A DNA stretch of 6,070 nucleotides from Victivallales bacterium. GTDB taxonomy: Bacteria; Verrucomicrobiota; Lentisphaeria; Victivallales; SZUA-371. The stretch covers positions 1-6,070 of the forward strand of contig JAQUZV010000142.1 in the NCBI GenBank assembly GCA_028691155.1, in the 5' to 3' direction. Position 1 is the first letter of the stretch, and each line of letters opens with the position of its first letter. The translations under genes were made by a program, and so were the position numbers. Below the pieces are notes generated by a model, which was given only the letters and a program-made list of their open reading frames with translations, did no database searches and had not been told where the DNA came from. This document shows, piece after piece, positions 1-5,468 of the stretch.

Positions 1-1022
1 TCCGATCTGGTCGGATGTTGTCGCCATGACCTGGTTTGCGGCGGTGGTGGCGGCGTGAGCGGACGATGCAGGGTTATTTTGCCGTGGTGCACGGTCAGTT
101 CCCGGCCGCCGCGGCACGGGACTGTCACCGTGTCTCCGGCCGGGGCATGGACGGCGTCCGCCAGGCGGTCGAGGACGTGGCGTTCGGGGATGAAGTCGAC
201 GCCGTCGCCTTCCCGCTGCATCCAGTAACGCAGAATTCGGATGCGCAGGGCCGGGTGCAGCCGGTTGAATTGCTTCAGATCCAGTCCGGCGGTCGTATCC
301 ATTGCGGTCAGGATGGCGGCGGCGGCGGTTTCGATGAAGTCGGCGTCCTGCTCCAGCACTTCCAGCGAGCGGATCAATCCGGTGGCGGCGGCCGGCAGTT
401 TTCGATAGATTGCCGGGAGAATTTCCCGGCGGAAAAAGTTGCGTTGAAACGCGGTATCGCGGTTGGAGGCATCTTCGCGCCAGTCGGAAACGCCAGCGGC
501 CTGAAGAAAGGCGATAATCTCGGCCCGGGTATAAGCCAGCAGCGGTCGGATAAAGGTTCGATGGTCGATGACCTGTTCGGTTCGCATCGAGGTCAGCGCC
601 GACACGTTGGAGCCCCGGCACAGCCGCAACAGGAGATTCTCCGTCCGATCCCCCGCATGGTGTCCCAGGGCAATGACGGCATCCGGTTCGGTCACTTGCT
701 TCCAGGCGGCCAGTCGGCAGCGCCTGGCCGCCGCTTCCAGGGTCTCCCCGGGAGACGGCAGCACGGAGAGGGTGACGACGCGGCAGGGCAGGCGTTGTTT
801 CCGGCAGAACTGTTCGCACCATGTGGCGTCGGCGGTGCTGTCGGGGCGTAGCCGATGATCGAAATGAACCGCCTGGAGTTTCAGATGACATGCCGTTGCC
901 GCCCGGTGCAGCAGCAGCAGCAATGCGGTACTGTCGGCGCCGCCGCTGAACCCGAGATGGATATTGCGGCCGCGATAGGCCTGCATCCACTGGTTGACGA
1001 TGTCGGGATTTATCATTGCCAT
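1..1022 (-). CDS. tilS: tRNA(Ile)-lysidine synthetase TilS, 3' end cut off by the window edge
   Basis: TilS uses ATP to join lysine to C34 of the CAU anticodon of a tRNA-Ile, so that the tRNA reads AUA as isoleucine; it acts in the cytoplasm and is normally essential. About 340 residues are visible and the frame stays open to base 1. The PP-loop ATP-pyrophosphatase motif SGGADS lies at residues 26-31, followed by HFDHRLR at 53-59, then GHHAGDRTEN and RLCRGSN, then the block ending in SN..D..FQRNFFRREILP that closes the N-terminal domain. The following stretch (LKQFNRLHPALRIR) resembles the TilS middle domain. Family members usually read DDQ where this one reads GDR. The start at 1022 is chosen because GAAGAG sits 7 bases ahead; in-frame ATGs at 1037 and 1016 are alternatives, and an in-frame TAA at 1044-1046 bounds the start. 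It is the last visible gene of the run that begins with aspS, 106 bases after the DUF3047 gene. Confidence 0.93.
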   Translation of the reverse strand, partial: MAMINPDIVNQWMQAYRGRNIHLGFSGGADSTALLLLLHRAATACHLKLQAVHFDHRLRPDSTADATWCEQFCRKQRLPCRVVTLSVLPSPGETLEAAARRCRLAAWKQVTEPDAVIALGHHAGDRTENLLLRLCRGSNVSALTSMRTEQVIDHRTFIRPLLAYTRAEIIAFLQAAGVSDWREDASNRDTAFQRNFFRREILPAIYRKLPAAATGLIRSLEVLEQDADFIETAAAAILTAMDTTAGLDLKQFNRLHPALRIRILRYWMQREGDGVDFIPERHVLDRLADAVHAPAGDTVTVPCRGGRELTVHHGKITLHRPLTPPPPPQTRSWRQHPTRS

Positions 1023-1128
1023 CCGTTTTCTCTTCATCGTTCGTTACGCCGTGATCTGGGTTGCGATGCCGACGGCCGGAATTCCTTTTCCCGCGCGCGC
1101 CCGGAACGCGAGCATGGCGATGGCGCGA

Positions 1129-1863
1129 CTATTCTCCGGTGGACGCAACGTCCCGGGAGACGGCTGCCGCTGCGGGCAGGAACTCAATGTAGTCGAGTTC
1201 TCCCAGCGCGCGGGATTGGGTATACTGACTGTTGCCGCCGATGCTGACGACAAATTTTTGCGGTATTTCTCCATAGATTTTTTTAAAATCTTCGGCCACG
1301 TTGCGTTGCGAGATGACCCATTCCCCGGCGGGAACGGTTTTATTTTGCAGGCAGAACCACGCTACTTTTATCATTCCGCTGCCGTAGCTGACGTTGCCGG
1401 ATGCTCCGATCGGCGTTTCCGTTTCCCAGCGATAAGCAATGCTTTTGCGGATCAGATTGCCGGTGCCGAGGTAGACCGCCAACGCCTGGTCATCCTTGTC
1501 TTTGTTGCGTCCGTCGGCTCCGACCGGTAATTCTTTAACCCGCCAGCGCCAGCGCATGATCGGGGTCTGCGACAAATTGACATGGCGATAGATGTCATAC
1601 AGAATGGCTCCGGTGGCTTTGTTGGCCTCCACGACCAGAATGTGGCTGTTGGTCTTACGGTCTTTCCGGATGTAAAACCTGGTATTGGGGACACCCCATT
1701 TGGTGCCTTTTTCCGCCCATCCCTTGGGGAAATCGTGACCGTTCCGGGTTTCAGTCCGGGAAAAATCGATGCGATAACCGGACTTTGCTTCCCCGGCCGC
1801 GGCACCGGTCACCAATATTATTCCTAAAACACTGCCCGCGAGCATGGTGAAAATTTTAATCAT
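1129..1863 (-). CDS. Secreted DUF3047 family protein
   Basis: A 244-residue exported protein of unknown function. Residues 1-24 form a signal peptide (MIKIF, a hydrophobic core, then VTGAAAG) with probable signal peptidase I cleavage around residues 23-25, so the mature protein should be periplasmic. The rest matches my memory of DUF3047: MRWRWRV at about 103-109, then an Asp-rich KDKDDQALAVYL segment at about 121-132, an AYRWET..PIG stretch at about 143-153, a VAEDFKKIYGEIP segment at about 189-201, and a closing GELDYIEF. The family is recognisable but its biochemical role is not established, so I assign none. ATG 1863 is preferred over an in-frame TTG at 1887 because the signal peptide begins there and AGGA lies 11 bases upstream. 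This ATG overlaps the end of the lytic transglycosylase gene by 8 bases, which suggests coupled translation and perhaps a shared envelope role. Confidence 0.85.
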   Translation of the reverse strand: MIKIFTMLAGSVLGIILVTGAAAGEAKSGYRIDFSRTETRNGHDFPKGWAEKGTKWGVPNTRFYIRKDRKTNSHILVVEANKATGAILYDIYRHVNLSQTPIMRWRWRVKELPVGADGRNKDKDDQALAVYLGTGNLIRKSIAYRWETETPIGASGNVSYGSGMIKVAWFCLQNKTVPAGEWVISQRNVAEDFKKIYGEIPQKFVVSIGGNSQYTQSRALGELDYIEFLPAAAAVSRDVASTGE

Positions 1864-2464
1864 GCGGTAATGGTTCCTTTGGCTCAATTTGTTCCTGATA
1901 TTTTTTCATGATACCTTCAACATAGGCCCGGGTACTGCGGAAGGTGATCCGGTCAAGGACCTTGCCGTCGTAAACCACCGGTTTCCAGTTGTTGGCATTC
2001 GACCAGCCGGCATTGTATTCGCACAATGCCAGCGGAATGCAGTCGTCGTATTTTCGCCAATGCCGCAACGCCCGGGACAAATACCACGCTCCGATTTCAA
2101 TATTCAGTTCGGGATCGGAAATCAGTCCCGGGCACGGTTTGGGAATGCGTCGGGAAACGGCCCAGTCCTGAGCCGCTCCCGCGGCATCGGGGCGTACCTG
2201 CATCAGTCCTACCTCGCCGCTGGTGCCTCTGGCGTTGACACGAAAATTGCTTTCCTGCATGATTACCGCCCGCAGCAACCGGTAATCGATGCAATGCCGC
2301 CGGGCGGCCCGATGGATAATCGTATCATAGGCCCGGCAACGTTGTTGATATTCGTAACGGTAATACCAGAAAAAACATGCTCCTGCAATCAACATCACCG
2401 AAAAAGCGATCCGGATCAGGGACCTTTTCGATTTTTTCCCTTTATGTATTGCGAATGGATACAT
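1856..2464 (-). CDS. Membrane-anchored SLT-type lytic transglycosylase
   Basis: A 202-residue protein predicted to cleave the MurNAc-GlcNAc bond of peptidoglycan, forming 1,6-anhydromuramic ends, in the periplasm. A basic N-terminus (HKGKKSKR) precedes one hydrophobic segment at about residues 17-35 that should act as an uncleaved anchor. The Slt70-like (GH23) domain follows: RAVIMQESNFRVNARG with the catalytic glutamate at E71, GEVGLMQVRPDAA at about 83-95, ELNIEIGAWYLSRAL, then ALCEYNAGWSNANNW, which matches the usual AYNAG signature. No substrate-recognition domain is present, so it is one of the short, single-domain transglycosylases. An in-frame ATG at 2554 would add 30 residues, but these look non-coding and overlap two hairpins; the start at 2464 has GGAGACGGAA just upstream. 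It lies 128 bases after aspS and overlaps the DUF3047 gene by 8 bases. The cysteine at residue 30 does not sit in a proper lipobox. Confidence 0.92.
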   Translation of the reverse strand: MYPFAIHKGKKSKRSLIRIAFSVMLIAGACFFWYYRYEYQQRCRAYDTIIHRAARRHCIDYRLLRAVIMQESNFRVNARGTSGEVGLMQVRPDAAGAAQDWAVSRRIPKPCPGLISDPELNIEIGAWYLSRALRHWRKYDDCIPLALCEYNAGWSNANNWKPVVYDGKVLDRITFRSTRAYVEGIMKKYQEQIEPKEPLPHD

Positions 2465-2515
2465 CGAATTTTCCGTCTCCAAACCGGTTTTGCCGTTATG
2501 GCGACTCCACCTGCA

Positions 2516-2534
2516 TTTCTCCCCGGGGGAGAAA
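2516..2534. repeat. Near-perfect palindrome upstream of the lytic transglycosylase
   Basis: TTTCTCCCC and GGGGAGAAA (2516-2524 and 2526-2534) flank a single central G. As RNA it would make a stable short hairpin with a 3-base loop, ending 52 bases before the chosen start at 2464. It is not followed by a T-run on either strand. It may bind a regulator as DNA or act as an RNA processing or stabilising element between aspS and the transglycosylase. Confidence 0.55.
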
Positions 2535-2547
2535 GCGGTGCGACAAT

Positions 2548-2578
2548 CGGGCATGACCCCGCTGCGGCTTCATGCCCG
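2548..2578. repeat. Perfect 9-base inverted repeat after aspS
   Basis: CGGGCATGA (2548-2556) and TCATGCCCG (2570-2578) can form a hairpin with a 13-base loop, 15 bases past the aspS stop. No T-run follows on the minus strand, so it is not a classical intrinsic terminator; it could attenuate transcription or protect the aspS mRNA end. Confidence 0.6.
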
Positions 2579-2592
2579 GAGAACCCGGCGGT

Positions 2593-4401
2593 TTAGGCTT
2601 TGCCGCCTTTATCGTCCTTGTCTTTATTTTTGTTTTCCGGCACTACCACTTTCAAATGCAGTTCCCGCAGTTGTTTCATGGTAACTTCCGCCGGGGCGTC
2701 CATCATCAGGTCCTGTGCCTGCTGGTTGAAGGGAAAAGCAATGACCTCGCGAATATTCGGTTCATCGGCCAGGAGCATTACCATACGGTCCACGCCCGGG
2801 GCGATCCCGCCGTGCGGCGGCGCGCCCAGTTTAAAGGCGCTGATCATGCCGCCGAACTTTTCGTCGACGGTCTTGCGTTCGTAACCGGCGATCTCGAACG
2901 CCTTGTACATGATGTCCGGACGATGGTTACGGATGGCGCCGCTGGAGAGCTCGATGCCGTTGCAGACAATGTCATACTGATAGGCCAGAATATCCAGCGG
3001 ATCCTGTTGCAGCAACGCTTCCATGCCGCCTTGGGGCATGGAAAACGGATTGTGGCTGAACATGATTTCCTCGGTTTCCGGGTCGAGTTCGAACATCGGA
3101 TAATCGATGATCCAGCAGAACTTGAAGACGTTCGGATCGATCAGTCCCAACTGCTGTCCCAGTTCTTTAATAACGGCGCCGCCGATCGGCATGACCGTGT
3201 TTTCCTTATCGGCCAGGAAGAACATGGCGTCGCCGTCTTCAATTTGACCCGCCGCCTTGACCTGGTCGATCTCTTCCCGGTTCATAAACTTGAGAATCGG
3301 ACTCTTTTCTTCGCCGTTGGTCCAGATAATATAAGCCATGCCCTTGGCGCCGTTTTCCTTGGCAAACGCGATCATGTCGTCGTAGAACTTACGCGACTTG
3401 TCCGCCACCTTGGGTACTCGAATGCCGCGGACGACGCCGCCTTTCTTCACCACACCGGAAAAAGCATTGAAGGCGGAATGGCGGAATGCCTCGGAGACGT
3501 CGACCATTTCCAGCGGATTGCGCAGATCCGGTTTATCCGAACCGTAACGCCGCATCGCTTCACGGTAGGGAATGCGGGGAAATGGCGCGGGCGACATTTC
3601 TTTGGTGGAAAATTTATGAAAAACCCCGACCAGCAGATTTTCCAGTACGGCAAAAATATCGTCCTGAGAGACGAAACTCATTTCGATGTCCAACTGATAA
3701 AACTCACCCGGAGAACGGTCGGCGCGGGCGTCTTCGTCGCGGAAACACGGTGCAATTTGGAAATAACGGTCGAACCCGGCCACCATCAACAATTGTTTGA
3801 ACTGTTGCGGCGCCTGGGGCAATGCATAGAATTTGCCGGGGTGCAACCGGCTGGGGACCAGATAGTCACGCGCTCCTTCCGGCGAACTGGCCGTCAGAAT
3901 CGGCGTCTGGAATTCGTTGAACCCCTGATCCCACATTCGGCGCCGGAGTTCCTGGATGACCTGGCTGCGCAATAGAATATTGCGGTGCAGGTGATCGCGG
4001 CGCAGGTCGACGAAGCGGTATTTCAGGCGCATTGCTTCCGGCGTGGCTTCTTCCTTGGCCACCTGGAACGGCAATACTTCGGTTTCGCCGAGAACCGTCA
4101 TGGTTTCGGCAAACACTTCGATTTCTCCCGTCGGGAGTTTCGGATTGATGGTTTCCGGCGCCCGGGCCACGACCCGGCCGGTAAAGCAGACTACCGTTTC
4201 CACCCGCCATCTTTCCAGTTCCTGATAGAACTCGCATTGGGGATCGATCACTACCTGCGTGATGCCGTAGTTGTCGCGCAGGTCGATGAAAATTACTCCG
4301 CCGTGGTCGCGGACACTATGAATCCATCCGGAAAGTCGGGCCTGTTCTCCCACATTCTCCTTGCGGAGCCGGGCACAATCATGCGTTCTGTAAATATGCA
4401 T
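2593..4401 (-). CDS. aspS: Aspartyl-tRNA synthetase, bacterial type with GAD insertion
   Basis: Class II aminoacyl-tRNA synthetase that charges tRNA-Asp with aspartate using ATP in the cytoplasm. The 602-residue length is normal for the bacterial form. The N-terminal OB-fold anticodon-binding domain covers about residues 1-110. The catalytic core starts with LKYRFVDLRRDHLHRN near 126-141, continues with QAPQQFKQLLMVAGFDRYFQ, and has motif 2 FRDEDARADR at 220-229. The bacterial GAD insertion occupies roughly 290-420. GIELSSGAIRNH at about 482-493 and motif 3 GIAPGVDRMVML at 532-543 complete the active site. The C-terminal tail KNKDKDDKGGKA is charged and low-complexity. His33 sits where non-discriminating AspRSs carry His, but Glu83 replaces the Gly seen in that type, so tRNA-Asn discrimination cannot be decided from sequence. 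The ribosome binding site is weak (TTGAG 5 bases before the ATG). It is probably the first gene of a run ending in tilS. Confidence 0.98.
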   Translation of the reverse strand: MHIYRTHDCARLRKENVGEQARLSGWIHSVRDHGGVIFIDLRDNYGITQVVIDPQCEFYQELERWRVETVVCFTGRVVARAPETINPKLPTGEIEVFAETMTVLGETEVLPFQVAKEEATPEAMRLKYRFVDLRRDHLHRNILLRSQVIQELRRRMWDQGFNEFQTPILTASSPEGARDYLVPSRLHPGKFYALPQAPQQFKQLLMVAGFDRYFQIAPCFRDEDARADRSPGEFYQLDIEMSFVSQDDIFAVLENLLVGVFHKFSTKEMSPAPFPRIPYREAMRRYGSDKPDLRNPLEMVDVSEAFRHSAFNAFSGVVKKGGVVRGIRVPKVADKSRKFYDDMIAFAKENGAKGMAYIIWTNGEEKSPILKFMNREEIDQVKAAGQIEDGDAMFFLADKENTVMPIGGAVIKELGQQLGLIDPNVFKFCWIIDYPMFELDPETEEIMFSHNPFSMPQGGMEALLQQDPLDILAYQYDIVCNGIELSSGAIRNHRPDIMYKAFEIAGYERKTVDEKFGGMISAFKLGAPPHGGIAPGVDRMVMLLADEPNIREVIAFPFNQQAQDLMMDAPAEVTMKQLRELHLKVVVPENKNKDKDDKGGKA

Positions 4402-4421
4402 TTGCTCAAAATACCATTAAT

Positions 4422-4461
4422 TATTTGATTTGACCGGTAACTATTTGATGTAACCGGAACT
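4422..4461. repeat. Two-copy 20-base imperfect tandem repeat ahead of aspS
   Basis: Units 4422-4441 and 4442-4461 abut exactly and match at 15 of 20 positions; the core TATTTGAT.T.ACCGG is shared by both. The pair lies 21 bases upstream of the aspS start and downstream of the candidate promoter, so it should be in the aspS leader RNA. A 5-base inverted repeat, GGAAC (4456-4460) with GTTCC (4469-4473), overlaps its edge. The layout would suit a regulator site or leader RNA structure; no known operator was recognised. Confidence 0.6.
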
Positions 4462-4500
4462 ACTTCCTGTTCCAAAATACAGATCATTTCCCAAATCGAT

Positions 4501-4530
4501 AATCTAGCATACCTTTGACTTCTTTTACAA
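4501..4530 (-). promoter_or_regulatory. Candidate sigma-70 type promoter for the aspS run
   Basis: On the minus strand TTGTAA (4525-4530) is followed after 18 bases by TAGATT (4501-4506), with TGC directly ahead forming an extended -10 (TGCTAGATT). Transcription would start near 4494, giving a leader of roughly 93 bases before the aspS ATG that contains the 20-base tandem repeat. It lies in the AT-rich half of the gap upstream of aspS. Judged by eye only. Confidence 0.45.
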
Positions 4531-4610
4531 TACATTACCCGAAATTTGCCGATATTTCCCCGCTGGGCCGGGTACAGAGGAGCCCGGAAAGCAATGCCGG
4601 GGGATTTTTG

Positions 4611-4704
4611 CGGTGGCCGGAGAAAGTTGTGTTCGGGAATTGCCGGGCCGGTGAAGAACTTTTATCGGTTACGCCCGGGCCGGTTGTCCGTCGGTGGCCG
4701 GAGA
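4611..4704. repeat. 13-base direct repeat CGGTGGCCGGAGA, two copies
   Basis: Identical copies lie at 4611-4623 and 4692-4704, 81 bases apart. Copy 1 is preceded by a T-rich run (GATTTTTG) and copy 2 is followed by seven Ts at 4705-4711. GGCCGG also occurs at 4566, 4646 and 4678, so the whole block looks like degraded or loosely repeated GC-rich sequence. No function is assigned. Confidence 0.55.
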
Positions 4705-4715
4705 TTTTTTTCAGG

Positions 4716-4737
4716 AAAAGCACCCGATTCCGGCTGC
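4716..4737 (-). terminator. Candidate intrinsic terminator after the PEP-CTERM-like gene
   Basis: On the minus strand GCAGCCG pairs with CGGGTGC around a GAAT loop (six base pairs and one G-G mismatch; 4720-4737), directly followed by TTTT (4716-4719). It begins 21 bases past the stop codon at 4759. The T-run is short, so it may be weak. Confidence 0.4.
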
Positions 4738-4758
4738 CTTCCTGTGGTGACCGATTGT

Positions 4759-5325
4759 TCATTTACGGCGTAGTTTCCAGCCGGCCAATCCTGCCAGCCC
4801 GATGGCCGTACTGAGCAGAACTCCGGGCAACGGCTGTCCGACCGGGTGCGCTTTTTCCGCCTTGACCTTGAATTCAATGCCGTCCGACCACGTGCCGCTG
4901 CTGATTTCCGCCGTGGTGAAGATGGTGCTGTTTTTGTCATAGGTATTGATGATCGGCGTAGTGTTCATGGAATCGAGCGAATAGTAGGTGACGCCGTCGG
5001 ATTTCATCCAGAACCCGACATTGGTCCCGGAAGCGACATTGCCGATGTCGGCAGTATTTCCGCTGTTGAACGCCAGTTCATTCATACCGGTAATGCCGGT
5101 TTTGTCGAAAGTGAAATAGCCGAAAGCATCGTAGCCGGTGGTTTTAAGCTGCAAAACGGACAGGAACGTATCGGTTTTGGTGGTCAGATTGTAGCCGTAA
5201 TAATAATGACCGTGCTGCTTTTCCCCCTTTACCCGATAAAAACTGTCATATGACGCATCGTCGGTGGCACCGGCCCAGACACAGGCCCCTGCCAGCATGA
5301 CGATGAAGATGATTAACTTTCTCAT
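4759..5325 (-). CDS. Small secreted protein with PEP-CTERM-like C-terminal sorting signal
   Basis: A 188-residue protein whose body I do not recognise. Residues 1-20 are a signal peptide (MRKLIIFIVMLAGACVWAGA) with an AGA signal peptidase I site at 18-20. The mature part is polar and rich in Thr, Ser, Gly, Asn and Tyr (for example HGHYYYGYNLTTKT, FGYFTFDKTGITG and the repeated phrase about display of a stretch of time-free beta-strand-like segments), consistent with a beta-rich surface or exported protein. The C-terminus has the three-part layout of exosortase substrates: PLPG at 165-168, a hydrophobic helix at 169-183, and the basic end KLRRK at 184-188. The PLP form resembles the VPLPA-type variant more than classical PEP. 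Exosortase would be expected to cut near this motif, but none is encoded here. GGGAG lies 8 bases before the ATG. A candidate promoter upstream and a terminator downstream suggest a single-gene unit. Confidence 0.8.
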   Translation of the reverse strand: MRKLIIFIVMLAGACVWAGATDDASYDSFYRVKGEKQHGHYYYGYNLTTKTDTFLSVLQLKTTGYDAFGYFTFDKTGITGMNELAFNSGNTADIGNVASGTNVGFWMKSDGVTYYSLDSMNTTPIINTYDKNSTIFTTAEISSGTWSDGIEFKVKAEKAHPVGQPLPGVLLSTAIGLAGLAGWKLRRK

Positions 5326-5367
5326 GGTGGTTCTCCCTGAAAACCCGGTTGCGGTTCATCTTGATAA

Positions 5368-5395
5368 ATAATATCTCTTTTCCATATCTATCGAA
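5368..5395 (-). promoter_or_regulatory. Candidate promoter for the PEP-CTERM-like gene
   Basis: TATTAT (minus strand, 5368-5373) is a good -10 box; the best -35 at a 16-base spacing is TTCGAT (5390-5395), which is poor. The start would lie near 5361, giving a leader of about 36 bases that ends in the strong GGGAG ribosome binding site. Confidence 0.35.
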
Positions 5396-5410
5396 AATAT
5401 ACACCGACGA

Positions 5411-5452
5411 GGATGAAAAATCATCCCGGGACGAAATTTTTTTCAAAAAAAT
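5411..5452. repeat. Two inverted repeats between the metallophosphoesterase and PEP-CTERM-like genes
   Basis: GGATGA-AAAA-TCATCC (5411-5426) is a perfect 6-base stem with a 4-base loop, just upstream of the candidate promoter. ATTTTTTT and AAAAAAAT (5436-5443 and 5445-5452) form an AT-only palindrome around one base, 16 bases past the metallophosphoesterase stop. Neither is a textbook terminator: the AT stem is weak and the GC-containing stem has no adjoining T-run. Confidence 0.5.
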
Positions 5453-5468
5453 GGTATGTCGCAACCCG

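Larger units (their letters stand above)
4402..4758. other. 357-base non-coding gap between the PEP-CTERM-like gene and aspS
   Basis: No convincing gene is present on either strand: the open frames here are short, lack family motifs and run across neighbouring genes. The part nearest aspS (4402-4545) is AT-rich and holds the candidate promoter and tandem repeat. The part at 4546-4740 is GC-rich and holds five GGCCGG words, a 13-base direct repeat and a candidate terminator for the PEP-CTERM-like gene. I could not match any of it to tRNA, SRP RNA, tmRNA or 6S RNA. Confidence 0.7.

Noticed and set aside
36..851. Plus-strand open frame of 271 codons
   Set aside because: It is antisense to tilS, rich in Gly/Gln/Arg low-complexity sequence, and has no recognisable motif.
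906..922. CAG/CAGCAA run
   Set aside because: It encodes the Leu run just after the TilS PP-loop motif (TTG CTG CTG CTG CTG on the minus strand), so it is ordinary coding sequence.
1044..1115. 23-codon mini-frame between the DUF3047 gene and tilS
   Set aside because: It is in the tilS frame and ends at a TAA 6 bases before a possible tilS ATG, which would suit coupling, but it has no ribosome binding site and no sign of selection.
2465..2554. 30-residue N-terminal extension of the transglycosylase from the ATG at 2554
   Set aside because: It overlaps both hairpins, has no good ribosome binding site, and would put non-signal-like residues ahead of a normal anchor sequence.
1889..2596. Plus-strand open frame of 235 codons
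   Set aside because: It is antisense to the lytic transglycosylase, which carries a complete catalytic signature.
2572..3975. Long plus-strand open frame of 467 codons
   Set aside because: It lies antisense inside aspS, whose full set of class II synthetase motifs is on the other strand; it shows no family motif and follows from GC-rich codon use.
5281..5325. Possible lipoprotein signal (MLAGAC) in the PEP-CTERM-like protein
   Set aside because: The residue three before the Cys is Ala and not Leu/Val/Ile, and a clean AGA signal peptidase I site follows; the transglycosylase Cys30 fails for the same reason.
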